A stretch of 40,132 bases of DNA from Cyanodermella asteris (lineage: Eukaryota > Ascomycota > Lecanoromycetes > Ostropales > Stictidaceae). Shown here one piece after another: positions 22,762-31,930 of this stretch. Position 1 is the first letter of the stretch; the number at the start of each line of letters is the position of its first letter. The stretch lies in contig UYJD01000001.1 of the NCBI GenBank assembly GCA_900618795.1, forward strand, positions 577,035-617,166, written 5' to 3'. The notes beneath the pieces were generated by a model. It made no database searches, was not told the origin of the DNA, and saw only the letters and a list, made by a program, of their open reading frames with translations. The position numbers and the translations under genes were made by a program.

Positions 22762-23881
22762 CTATGAGCTAATTGGTACAATTTCCCGATGCTCGTTCCT
22801 GCTCCCTTGAGCATTGTTTAACATTTCTTTCCGGGACTTGTGTTCACTCGGCGTCAAGTCAGCTTCCATTCTTGAGTACAGACGGCCACGAGACCGATCC
22901 GAATCACTCTCATGTGTCCCATCACCAACCCATCCCAGTTCAGCCGTCTGCGGCCTGGTCAGTGCATCACGCCGCCCCGAACCCGTCTCACTCAAATGTA
23001 TCGTCGGATACAACAAGCTCCACCTCGACCTCTTCGCCGTCGGCATCCGCATCTCCTGCTGTGGTGCATACCCCCGCCTCCTCAGCTTCTCGCCTCGGAA
23101 GACTCGATCAAAGACCGGCTAAATAGGCGGCACCAAGCCACAACAGATCGACACAAAAAGCTCGGCTACACTCGACGCCAGGAGTGGATACGTCTCCGAT
23201 GTAACTTCCGCCCCTTCGGAAAGGCCGCCCAGTGATGCGGTCTTGATTGCGCCGAAGCCGCCAGCGAGAATGCTGAGGCCAAGGAGGAGGGTGCAGAATA
23301 GTTTCAGGGTTTTGGGGATTTTGAGGTTGTTGAAGGTTGTTATGGGTAGGAGGCCGAGCGTCAAGTCGGCGAGATAGTTCCAAGCTGTGTTAACGAGCGT
23401 CAGCACGAGAAATTCTGGTAGATTCTTTCGCTGATTTCCTTGCGACTTGGGACGCAGTAGGTGTTACCACCGAGGAAGAAGGCGTAATCGGATTGGGTTT
23501 GAGGACTTGAGCACGATGCAGGATCTGCGACGAGAGAGTATATTCCCCATAGAGCCCTCGGCGGACTGTATCACACGAACGTCAAGACAATATCAACGGC
23601 GCTGGCCACGGTGCAAAACGTCAAGACGATGTAGATAAACCGCTTTCAAACGACCGTATGCGGACCAATGAGTCGAAAGATGAGCAGACCGATGGCGGGC
23701 TTGCCCATGGCGTATTCCCAAATAAGGAATACCTGTGAGGCCCAATTGAATCGAAGCGCGTTGGATAAATCCGGTGGGCCTGAGGACAAGAGATGGAACC
23801 ATGTATGAACAGTGCGTACAGGGAGAGAGAACATCAGGTTGTAATTGAGACTAGGCAAATAATCGGCGCACCAATTTTGAC
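22762..23881 (-). pseudogene. decayed rhodopsin-domain (PTH11/SAT4-like) membrane protein gene
   Basis: Fragments on the minus strand read as the fungal seven-helix rhodopsin-like family: DLSNALRFNW and IWEYAMGKPAIGLLIFRLIG (from about 23800), RFIYIVLTFCTVASAVDIVL, SPPRALW, then after a 53-nt intron-like gap (23415-23467, GTAACA to CTACCAG) LVNTAWNYLADLTLGLLPIT, LGLSILAGGFGAIKTASL and SICCGLVPP, and a polar tail to 22762. The frame is interrupted by stops at 23646-23648 (TGA), about 23571-23573 (TGA) and 23119-23121 (TAG). Each fits a single transition from a sense codon (Arg, Trp or Gln). The expected first one or two helices are missing or unreadable upstream. The family includes putative GPCR-like sensors, but this copy looks non-functional. 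It lies tail to tail with the M24 gene. Confidence 0.75.
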
Positions 23882-24583
23882 TCGTTGATCAGATGCTTTG
23901 TCCATGACAAACCAATCCCCTGATTCGTTCTGGTCGACAATGTGACCGGCCATTCACTCGTCCCAGTCCGTACAGGTCTCTGGCATGACATGACCGACGG
24001 TATCTCCAGCTCAGCCTGTATCCGTCGTTGTTGCTCCAGAACCGGGCGACGTGCCTGACCGTGGACCGTCTTTAGCGTGCCAAAGGTCGTGAACGTGATT
24101 GGGCCGGCGGGCATTGCTGACTCATCCTCCACACGCAACTGTTCGCTCCACCCCTGGCCTCGTTCTCTACGGTTATTGAGACGGGGAATGGTGCGGACTG
24201 TCCTGAATGAGCCGTAAGGCAGAGATTGCCGGCGATGAATACGACGACTGCATTTGAAGCCGTCTCGAATAGAAAGATGCTTTAGTCAGGCGAGCCTGAC
24301 GGACAACAGTTCGGTGCGCCGCGCCAGCATTCAAGCTACCCGATTGAGAAACGACCTGGCAGCCCGTGGACAATGGGGCCAGCGCGATCAATGGATATGA
24401 ATAACGGCCTGTAGACACGCAACCTGTATTCATGGTTGGTACCCGACTAAAAGCCCTGCCCCGCTTTTCTATATATTTGTCTTCGTCCATTGCAACATTT
24501 CCTCTCTCTTCCCACTTCACTTCTCTCAGCTTCTCTCCTCCACAATCTTGCTCATCACAAATCTTCGCCGAGCAGCACTCAAC
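23882..24583. other. spacer upstream of the HNH gene
   Basis: Lies between the decayed membrane-protein gene and the HNH-domain gene. The left side may contain shattered remains of the missing N-terminus of the membrane protein, but I cannot align them. The right side is a plausible promoter with a TATA box at 24469-24478 followed by a CT-rich leader. Confidence 0.5.
24469..24478 (+). promoter_or_regulatory. TATA box of the HNH-domain gene
   Basis: CTATATATTT lies about 110 bp upstream of the ATG at 24584 and is followed by a strongly pyrimidine-rich stretch at about 24496-24550. TATA plus CT-rich leader is a common architecture of expressed genes in filamentous fungi. Confidence 0.6.
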
Positions 24584-26101
24584 ATGTCCTCCAATACCCC
24601 TAGACCCGGTGGCTCAGGAATGCAACCGCCTCCCCGACCTCCTCCTAAACCCTCCCAAGAGCCCGCTTCGGTAACAGCAGCGGCATCTTCGCTGACGCCG
24701 AGCCCTCGCATCAAGCATACTCCATCCCCGGGAATCGGCAGCAGCAAGCAACCGTTTGTCACCCCACCAGCACAAATCACATCTGGGAAGCCTGTCAGGG
24801 AATACGAGTACGAATCTCCTGTTCATGGCCACAAACGCACCCTGAGCGTGACGAGCTTCTCGTCCGCCAGCGCGAGTGCCAAGAAGAAGCGGGAAACCGA
24901 GTCAGAACATCTCAGGAAAGACCTCGCTGGATTCATCTACTGTGCCTATTTCGAACGTATGGTGGAGGTCGTCAAAGCAGATCTAGAGCAGCTTCGCATT
25001 GACATGCTAGCAAAGCAATACTTGTTTAATCAAGCCGGAGGGTCCGATGCCGAGTGGGAGAAGAGTGAAGAACACGATGAGTTATCAACGAAGGATAAGG
25101 CGTTGTCTGCACTTCTCACAAAGTATCAGTACCAAGCTGACCGCACGGGAAAGATCGAAGCAAACAGTCCCATCGTCGTTTCTTTTATGCACAGCTTCGT
25201 GAACAGCCAAATTGGCTTTGGTCTGAGGACAGGAACCGTGTCTCGCGACAAGTCAGCCGACAGCCGAAACGCCCAACACGCCTTGAGGAAGGCAATGATG
25301 GAAACCGCAAAGAGGCCTACGAATCCGTCACAAATCTGGTGCTCAGTATCAGGCGAATACAAGGGAGCTGATGAGGTCAACATGGCTCACATTTTCCCCG
25401 TCAAGCATGGCGAGCTGAACATGCGCATCATCTTTGGACCACAAGCACAGCTCATGCATAAGAACAACGTTATGTTCATGCACCGGAGGTTCGAACAGTG
25501 GTTCGATCGAGGATGGTGGACTATTGTCCCTGACATTGACAACCTGAAGGATCGCAAGCAAGTTGAGGTTTGGCGCAAGACTCAGCCCAAGTCCTATCGC
25601 GCAATCGTGCTGCAGGTTCGCGAAAATATGACGTATTCAGAGCATGCGACCGGAAAACCGACTTGGGCAGAATGGCTCCATGACAGAAAGATCACGTTTG
25701 TCTCGCCTCACCAGCCACGGGCGCGATACTTCGCATTTCACCAACTCTACGCGACCATGCCCTACATTTACAATCAGAACGATGGCCTCGCTTCCCGCAG
25801 GCACAAAATCGAAGAATACCTGGACAGAAATGTGTGGATGACCCCTGGGAAGTACCTGAGAAGAGGACTGTTGCTGAAATGGATGGAACAAGTCGGCTAT
25901 CGCCCTTCGGCAGGTGTCTTTGAACGCGAAGATGAATTGGAGAATGACGACAGTGACGCGGATGAGCCTGTGGAGAAGCCCGAGGCTGACGAAGTCGGCC
26001 TGCAGAGCATGCTGTTTGACATTGCCCAGGGTGGGCGCCACGTTAAGGGGGATGGCCATGATGATGACGACGACAACGACGATGTCTTCATGGACTCTTA
26101 G
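24584..26101 (+). CDS. HNH nuclease-domain protein
   Basis: Single-exon protein of 505 residues from the first ATG at 24584 (MSSNTPRPGG). Residues 1-90 are Pro/Ser-rich and disordered; then a basic stretch (KKKRE) that could serve as a nuclear signal, and a helical region. The fungal HNH domain lies at about residues 250-320: IWCSVSGEYKGADEVNMAHI with conserved Cys and the AHIFPVKHGE motif, then LMHKNNVMFMHRRFEQWFDRG with Asn and His. The C-terminus is very acidic (DDDDDNDDVFMDS). HNH domains cut DNA, but members of this expanded fungal group are uncharacterised and often sit in lineage-specific families. Neighbouring genes give no hint of a restriction or defence role. Confidence 0.8.
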   Translation: MSSNTPRPGGSGMQPPPRPPPKPSQEPASVTAAASSLTPSPRIKHTPSPGIGSSKQPFVTPPAQITSGKPVREYEYESPVHGHKRTLSVTSFSSASASAKKKRETESEHLRKDLAGFIYCAYFERMVEVVKADLEQLRIDMLAKQYLFNQAGGSDAEWEKSEEHDELSTKDKALSALLTKYQYQADRTGKIEANSPIVVSFMHSFVNSQIGFGLRTGTVSRDKSADSRNAQHALRKAMMETAKRPTNPSQIWCSVSGEYKGADEVNMAHIFPVKHGELNMRIIFGPQAQLMHKNNVMFMHRRFEQWFDRGWWTIVPDIDNLKDRKQVEVWRKTQPKSYRAIVLQVRENMTYSEHATGKPTWAEWLHDRKITFVSPHQPRARYFAFHQLYATMPYIYNQNDGLASRRHKIEEYLDRNVWMTPGKYLRRGLLLKWMEQVGYRPSAGVFEREDELENDDSDADEPVEKPEADEVGLQSMLFDIAQGGRHVKGDGHDDDDDNDDVFMDS

Positions 26102-26283
26102 GGAGATGGTGTTTCATTTGTCAAGTCAAACTTTCAATCAAGAATCTTGCTTGTTGGCATTCTCGTCTGGGCAAATGATCGTGATGGTGATTTCAAGGTC
26201 CTGAGTGTCGAAGTTGAGGTCCCGGTCCGATGTCGCGGATGGATAGGCTGTCTCGCCGGGATCCAGCGGCGGGTCGGCAAGAG

Positions 26284-26293
26284 TACCTAGGTA
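26284..26293. promoter_or_regulatory. TACCTAGGTA palindrome upstream of RIB5
   Basis: A perfect 10-bp palindrome 104 bp upstream of the riboflavin synthase ATG. The same core occurs at 11658-11673 upstream of the PH-domain gene, so it may be a core-promoter element in this species. Confidence 0.4.
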
Positions 26294-26396
26294 TTGACTT
26301 CCTCCACAACCTTCTTCGTACGACGTCATATATCAAGCTTGAATCTCCGACACGACTGTACCATCACCATACCCGACAAGACCTGATACCGTCAAA

Positions 26397-27267
26397 ATGT
26401 TCACAGGCATTGTAGAAGAGTTAGGAAGTGCGTTTCCCACCGCGTCGTACCCCGCAGCCCCCGATTCGCGTCTACAATTTCATGTCGTGCACATTGAAAC
26501 TGATTACCATGCCGCGAATTTCCATCTCAATCTGGCGCCTTCAAAATCACCAGTAATCCCACACTAACAAAGCTCGCACAGCAATAACCTCCCTCCTCCA
26601 ACACGATGCCAGCAGCACCGGCGGCTCCGGCTGCAGCGCCACCATCACGCCGGGCACGACCACCTTCCTCGCCGGCGCCCTCCTCGGCGACAGCATCTCC
26701 ATAAACGGCACCTGCCTGACCATAACCGAGCTCGTCGACACCGCCTCCGCCTTCAAAGTCGGCATCGCGCCCGAAACGCTCCGTCGGACCAACCTCGGCT
26801 CCCTCCGGACGGGTTCCCGCGTCAACCTCGAGCGCGCCGTGCAGGCCTCGACCCGCATGGGCGGCCACTTTGTCCAGGGGCACGTCGACACCGTCGCCAC
26901 CATTGCCGAGAAACGACCCGACGGGAACGCGGCCGTGTTCAGGTTGGTTCCGAGGGATCAGAGTGTGCTGAGGTACGTGGTGGAAAAGGGCTATGTTGCG
27001 CTTGATGGGGCGAGTTTGACGGTTACGGCGGTCAGTGATGCTGCGGACGGGACGGAGGGGTGGTGGGAGATTATGATGATTGCGTATACGCAGGAGAAGG
27101 TGGTTATGGCGGGGAAAGGGGTCGGAGAGGAGGTTAATGTTGAGGTTGATCAGGTCGGCAAGTATGTGGAGAAGAGTCTTGTGGGCTGGTTGGAGGGGAA
27201 GAATGCGGCGGGAGAGGGATTGAGGGCCATGGTCGAAAAGATTGTTGCTGAGAAATTACAGAAGTAG
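26397..27267 (+). CDS. RIB5: riboflavin synthase
   Basis: Catalyses the last step of riboflavin formation, the dismutation of two 6,7-dimethyl-8-ribityllumazine molecules. Exon 1 (26397-26427) encodes MFTGIVEELG, the canonical start of the enzyme. A 154-nt intron with a GTGCGT donor, a CTAAC branch-like site and a GCACAG acceptor leads to exon 2 (26582-27267). The join makes a Thr codon and gives 238 residues. Both lumazine-binding repeats are present: SISINGTCLTITEL and LGSLRTGSRVNLERAV in the first, MGGHFVQGHVDTVATI and YVALDGASLTVTAV in the second. Length is close to the family norm plus a small insertion. The gene ends 116 bp from the convergent REX2 gene. Its coding strand flips from C-rich to G-rich between the two domains. 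Confidence 0.95.
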
Positions 27268-27383
27268 GGCTGTTGAGGAGATTACTCGGGCTCGAGCGGA
27301 CGAACACTGAACATTCTCATGCATCTATGTTAGCCCGTATCGGTGGGTGGTACCAAACATGCTGAGCTTGTCGTGATTGCTTT

Positions 27384-28229
27384 TCAGGAACCCGCTTTCT
27401 TGAAGAAGACCTCTCGATAATACCTCGCCTCCTCGATGCTCTCCAAAATATCCGCCCTCGCCTCATGCAACCCCTTCTTGTTCGGTCTCCTCGCAAGAAT
27501 CCCGGGATCCGCCCACCGTTTCGCCGCTTCCTTGATTGAACTGACGTCCAGGATTCTATAACTCAGATGCTCCAGGACACTTCTATAAGGCCCCCGGAAA
27601 AGAAACTCCTTGTCTGCATGCACGCTGTTCCCGGCCAGAAGGCCTTCCCGCCGCTCAGGAATGTACTTCCGAACATAGGCAAGTAAGTCAGAAGCAGCTT
27701 GTTCGCCAGTGGTCGTCGATTCTAGACATGCGGCAGTCAGGCCTGAGTTGCCGTGTGTTCGCGTACACCATTCGTCCATGCGGTCGAGGGCTGCTTTCTC
27801 GTGACGGATGACCGCGTCGAAGCCTTTCTCGTCGAGGGGGTTCAAGTCGTGGTCGGTGATGATGCAACATATAGACATGATGGTATCGTTTTCACGATCC
27901 AGGCCGGTCATCTAATTCACGTTAGCGACCTGTAGAACTCAAAGTCGAAGTTCGTAGCTCTGAAGCTGTCTCACCTCACAATCGATCCACACCAGCGGCG
28001 ATTTGGCGCCACCCATCGTATCTGCAGCCTTGTGTCTCAACACCCGATAGAGAGGCTCTACAAGCGGCTTGAGCGGTAGCTTCACAAACCCTACGCGTGG
28101 AGTCGAGCTAGTAAGCGAGCTCTGCTGCTGCCGCGGGCGACCCGTAATCAGCTTTGTTGCGTTTGTGAGAGGACGACACCCCGCAGGAGCAACCAATGAA
28201 AGTCGGGCAATTGCAACTCCTCTGAGCAT
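27384..28229 (-). CDS. REX2: oligoribonuclease, mitochondrial (REX2)
   Basis: 3'-5' exoribonuclease of the DEDDh class that degrades very short RNAs, in mitochondria and cytosol. Exon 1 is 28229-27975 and exon 2 is 27911-27384; the 63-nt intron (GTGAGA to ATTAG) falls inside the first active-site motif, WIDCE then MTGLD. The product has 260 residues. Catalytic residues can be placed: D83 and E85 in WIDCEMTGLD, Asp in SVHADKEFL, and His and Asp in LHEARADILESI, so the DEDDh set is complete. The first about 70 residues (MLRGVAIARLSLVAPAG...) are basic and hydroxylated and look like a mitochondrial presequence. The gene is divergent from the oxidoreductase gene with 132 bp between start codons. 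Confidence 0.95.
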
Positions 28230-28361
28230 AATCAGCAGATCAACCAACAGGGTCCTGCGAGCTGAAGTCCCGGACTTATTTATATATTGACCAAGCTTTC
28301 CCCGCTACTCCTAGTCCTTGCTATGCTCAAAAGTCGTTGAGTTCAAGTAAGGTTCAGATTC
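28230..28361. promoter_or_regulatory. shared divergent promoter, REX2 and oxidoreductase
   Basis: Only 132 bp separate the two start codons, so both promoters must overlap here or reach into the neighbouring gene. A TATA-like TATTTATATATT stretch lies at about 28276-28287, close to the middle. Co-expression is possible. Confidence 0.6.
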
Positions 28362-29999
28362 ATGATAGGTTCCGAAACACATCTCAACATGGCTAGCTCC
28401 AAACACATCCAATCCGAAGACCTCACAGCATCCGAACGCAGCACCCTCTCCACTTCGACACCTTCCCGACGTAAACCACGCTTCCTGGTCATCGGAGCCG
28501 GCCAACGCGGAAACGCCTACGCCTCCGCCGTCGGCCGGGAATGCCTCCCCGCCCTCATCACCGCGGTCACAGACCCAATACAATCGAAGCGGGTCTCCTT
28601 TGGCAAAAATTACATCTGGGGCAACGATGCACCCCGCGAAGACCAGGAATTCGACTCGTGGCAGCAGTTCCTCAAGTACGAGGAGTCGCGGCGCGAGGCC
28701 GAGGCCGCCGGTGAGAGAGTGCATCCGGGCATAGACGGGATCATCCTGTGCACGCAAGACCGAACGCATCGGGAGATTCTCCTTGCCTTTGCACATCTCG
28801 ATCTGCACGTGTTGTGCGAGAAACCCATCGCGACCAGTCTCGCGGACTGTAAGGATATATACGGTGCGCTGGGAGGGACTACGGGGACGCCGGAGAAGAT
28901 CTTCTCGACGGGTCACGTTTTGAGGTACAGTCCGCACAACGTGCTCCTTCGGAAACTTCTCCTCGAGGACCGTGTCATTGGGGAGCTGATCTCTGTCGAG
29001 CACACGGAACCCGTCGGCTGGTGGCATTTCTCGCACTCGTACGTCCGGGGGAACTGGCGGAAAGAGAGCATCGCGGCGCCGTCGCTGCTCTGCAAATCGT
29101 GTCACGACATCGATTTCATCCTGTGGCTGCTCTGCTACAAGACCGACGCGGGGGAGCCGCTCCACATGCCTAGCCTCGTCACGTCCACGGGTAACTTGTC
29201 CTACTTTACGAAGCGGCGGAAGCCGAAGGCGGCGGGCAATGCCACGAATTGCTTCTCGTGCGCGTACGAGCGCGACTGCGATTGGAGTGCGAAGAAGATT
29301 TACGTTGACAAGGCGTTTGATCAGGGCGACTATTCTTGGCCCGTGAACATTGTGGTTCCAGATATCGAGAATATTGTGTCGCAGGCGGGGACGGAACATG
29401 GGCGCGGGGTCCTGACGCAGACTTTGGCTTCGGATTATGACGGGGAGACGTCGAAGGCGACTGTCGAGTCGAAGCAGTGGTATGGAAGATGTGTGTGGGA
29501 GTCGGATAACGATGTGCTTGACGATCAGATCGTGACCATGACTTGGGACGAAGATCCGCGGGAAGTCAATGGCAAAGAGCTCGTCGACCGTGGTCCCAAG
29601 ACGGCTCTGTTCCACATGTCCGCCTTCACGGAAGCGCAGTGTAAGCGAAGAGGGAAGATCTCTGGGACTCACGGCGAGATTGAGTATGACAGCGAGCAAA
29701 TTCGAGTACATCGCTTCGGCCGGCAGGATCCGGTGGAGGTCTTTAATCCACGTCAAGCTGCGGGCGGTCATGGTGGCGGTGATGGCGGATTGATGGGCGG
29801 CTTCTCTAGAGCTGTTGAGGCTGTCATCAACAATGAACACAGTGTTCGCGAGGCTCAGGCGAAGTATGTCGGCTGTACGTTGCGGGAGGCCTTCATGAGT
29901 CACGCCATGGTCTTTGCTGCTGAGGAAGCGAGGCACGGAAGAAAGGTCGTTGACTGGAAGGAGTGGTGGTCAAAGCTGGAGGTCGATATCTCGAGATGA
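28362..29999 (+). CDS. Gfo/Idh/MocA-family oxidoreductase
   Basis: NAD(P)-dependent sugar-type dehydrogenase, related to StrI-like and inositol-dehydrogenase-like enzymes; substrate unknown. Single exon, 545 residues from the ATG at 28362; an ATG at 28389 (MASSKH) is an alternative start. The Rossmann domain begins RFLVIGAGQRGNAYASAV (about residues 41-58), followed by GIILCTQDRTHREILLAFAH and the family signature LHVLCEKPIAT. The second, alpha/beta domain contains HVLRYSPHN, GELISVEHTEPVGWWHF and the putative catalytic segment CKSCHDIDFILWL. A cysteine cluster, NCFSCAYERDCDW, follows at about residue 297 and is an extra compared with simple family members. No signal peptide is seen, so it is probably cytosolic. 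Confidence 0.9.
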   Translation: MIGSETHLNMASSKHIQSEDLTASERSTLSTSTPSRRKPRFLVIGAGQRGNAYASAVGRECLPALITAVTDPIQSKRVSFGKNYIWGNDAPREDQEFDSWQQFLKYEESRREAEAAGERVHPGIDGIILCTQDRTHREILLAFAHLDLHVLCEKPIATSLADCKDIYGALGGTTGTPEKIFSTGHVLRYSPHNVLLRKLLLEDRVIGELISVEHTEPVGWWHFSHSYVRGNWRKESIAAPSLLCKSCHDIDFILWLLCYKTDAGEPLHMPSLVTSTGNLSYFTKRRKPKAAGNATNCFSCAYERDCDWSAKKIYVDKAFDQGDYSWPVNIVVPDIENIVSQAGTEHGRGVLTQTLASDYDGETSKATVESKQWYGRCVWESDNDVLDDQIVTMTWDEDPREVNGKELVDRGPKTALFHMSAFTEAQCKRRGKISGTHGEIEYDSEQIRVHRFGRQDPVEVFNPRQAAGGHGGGDGGLMGGFSRAVEAVINNEHSVREAQAKYVGCTLREAFMSHAMVFAAEEARHGRKVVDWKEWWSKLEVDISR

Positions 30000-30316
30000 T
30001 GAACTGCACTGCTGTTTTGGTGAGTTTCGCCGATGACTGTTCCTGGTTTGAACTTCGAAAGGCCCTTAAGGAAATTGGGGCCGGTTTTGTGGTCATAATC
30101 TTGGATTCCATTGATTGTCTGGTACCAGAACTCACTGTATGCGATGCTAGGCCAGCAAATTGCACCTGTTCCACCTATTTTTGTGCTATTTCGACGCTCA
30201 ACGCCGTTCATATGCGTGCAGCCACTCCACCCTCGTTGTTTCAAGCCTCATATCATACACGGCCGTACAGACCGACCTCATTGTGAAAAGCGCAACTTCT
30301 CGTGAATCGCCACAAA
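30000..30316. other. short convergent spacer
   Basis: About 317 bp between the stop codons of the oxidoreductase and the small mitochondrial protein gene. It must hold both 3' UTRs; I see nothing else in it. Confidence 0.7.
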
Positions 30317-30909
30317 TCAAGGGTCCTTGTCGGCACCGCCATGTCCTACTCAAAGTCAGCAATCAAAGCCCACCCAAAATACCAGCCGTTGTCTCGAAAC
30401 TCACCAGCCCAGAATTTGCCATCAACCTTCTCCTGATCCCCCGCCGCATTCGCACTGCGATCATGCCTCTTCTCAAAATCCTCATTATGCTTCCTCACAT
30501 CCTCCGGATCCTCCGTCGTCTGACTCGGATTCGCCGGCTTATGAATCTTCGGGCTCGCGCCATTCGAAGACTTGTCTCCGTCAGAGCTCTTCGCAGGCGA
30601 TGCCGTCTCACTGCTGCTGCTGCCGTTGCTGGATCCGGAGTCGTGGCCTTGCGCTTTGGCTTTGGTCGGTCCGCCGCCGGTGGACTTGCCGACGTCTGGC
30701 GGGGGAGGACCGGGATGCTCGAGGTCGGAGGTGGGTTTGGAGACGCCTTGGTCTTGCGGGTTTTCGCCCTTTGGATCGCCGTCGCCGCCGCCGTAGGAGG
30801 AGCCCGCGCGCATGGAGGCGTGGGTGGAGAAGGGGTGGGAGCGCGTGGTGAGGAGGGTGCTTTGAGGGCGTGCGCGGAGCAGCGCTGGGCTGCGGATGAA
30901 GGAGCGCAT
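30317..30909 (-). CDS. small hypothetical protein, putative mitochondrial
   Basis: Exon 1 is 30909-30405, then a 59-nt intron (GTGAGT donor, TGCTGAC branch-like site, GAGTAG acceptor), then a 29-nt last exon ending at 30317; 177 residues. The N-terminus MRSFIRSPALLRARPQSTLL, with FSTHASMRAGS after it, is a typical mitochondrial presequence. The rest is polar and low in complexity (Gly, Ser, Pro, Lys) up to a short conserved-looking end: DVRKHNEDFEKRHDRSAN then KFWAGHGGADKDP. I know similar short-ended fungal mitochondrial proteins but no function. Without splicing, the frame ends exactly at the acceptor TAG with an 18-residue different tail. The gene faces the oxidoreductase gene tail to tail. 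Confidence 0.7.
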
Positions 30910-31930
30910 CTTTGCGATTTTCGACGGAGAGTCTAGGACGGGTGTGTAAGTATAAGACGGAAATCGATTCTGATAAGATTGAGGTTTGTGCGGTACACAG
31001 CAGGGAGCACGACAGGAAAACACGACAGCTTCTGGGTATGGGTAGTAGCAAGCAAGCAAGCTCCAGTATGTGAGCGACAGACCTGTATACGTACCTCTAT
31101 TTGAAAGCTGTTTTGTTTAGGCTTTCCTTATCTTGCTGGTGATGTCGTCCTATCTGCTTGAGAGCACGAACTGGGCAACTGATCTGAAGGCTTGTACGTG
31201 TCGTGCCGTACAGGAGTAAAGTTTATGTGAGTTAAGGTGGGAGCTTGGGGTCGGTGATGCCATGGGATTTCGTGCTTTCCCCGTTTCCCCCAGCCGGCCA
31301 TGATGTCATGGTTGTGCCACCACGCCGACCTCATATCGGAGCCTTGCATCGAGATGGTGGCACATGTGGACTTTTTGTCGACCAGACGCTGTGGAATATT
31401 TGTAGAAGGCTGATGAATAAAGGAGGCTTGGATCACTCGCAATCAGAGCGCAATTATTAATCCGAGGTCTGAACAATCATTGAAATAGATGGACTTTAAT
31501 GGAATTCCGTGCCCTAAATTTATTCTTACACCGTTAAAGGCATATCGAACCAAAGGTCTGAGTACGGATGTTCATAAGTCAAACTGTACCTCAAATTGTA
31601 CCTCAAATTGTTGTCAGCCATCTAGCTAGAATGACTCTCGTCTTGTGACCCTGTGAACGTTAGAGTTTCGACTATGGCGCCTGTCAGCCCTGCAATTACA
31701 ATAGCGTGCCAAAAGGCAGCTCTCTGAAATCACTCTGGCCGATTCAGAACCAGCTGTGTGATGGTGCTTCAGCTCGGTTGCTGTGCGTTAGCCGATAATT
31801 CAGAAGCATTATTAAGTAACAGAGAGTTCAGGGGCTGATCCTCCCAATGTTCGTGTACACATAACACTCGTTACTGGCGCATGGCCATTTTCATTAGTTC
31901 CATGAGAATCACCACCTGAGGTGCACCAAC
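30910..31930. other. spacer with AT-rich segment
   Basis: Left part is the promoter of the small mitochondrial protein gene, right part the 3' side of the GH18 gene. A relatively AT-rich segment spans about 31450-31620 and includes a 12-bp tandem duplication. No gene is seen. Confidence 0.6.
31585..31608 (+). repeat. 12-bp tandem duplication
   Basis: Two perfect copies of TGTACCTCAAAT next to each other in AT-rich intergenic DNA, followed by a partial TGT. No function is apparent. Confidence 0.8.
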
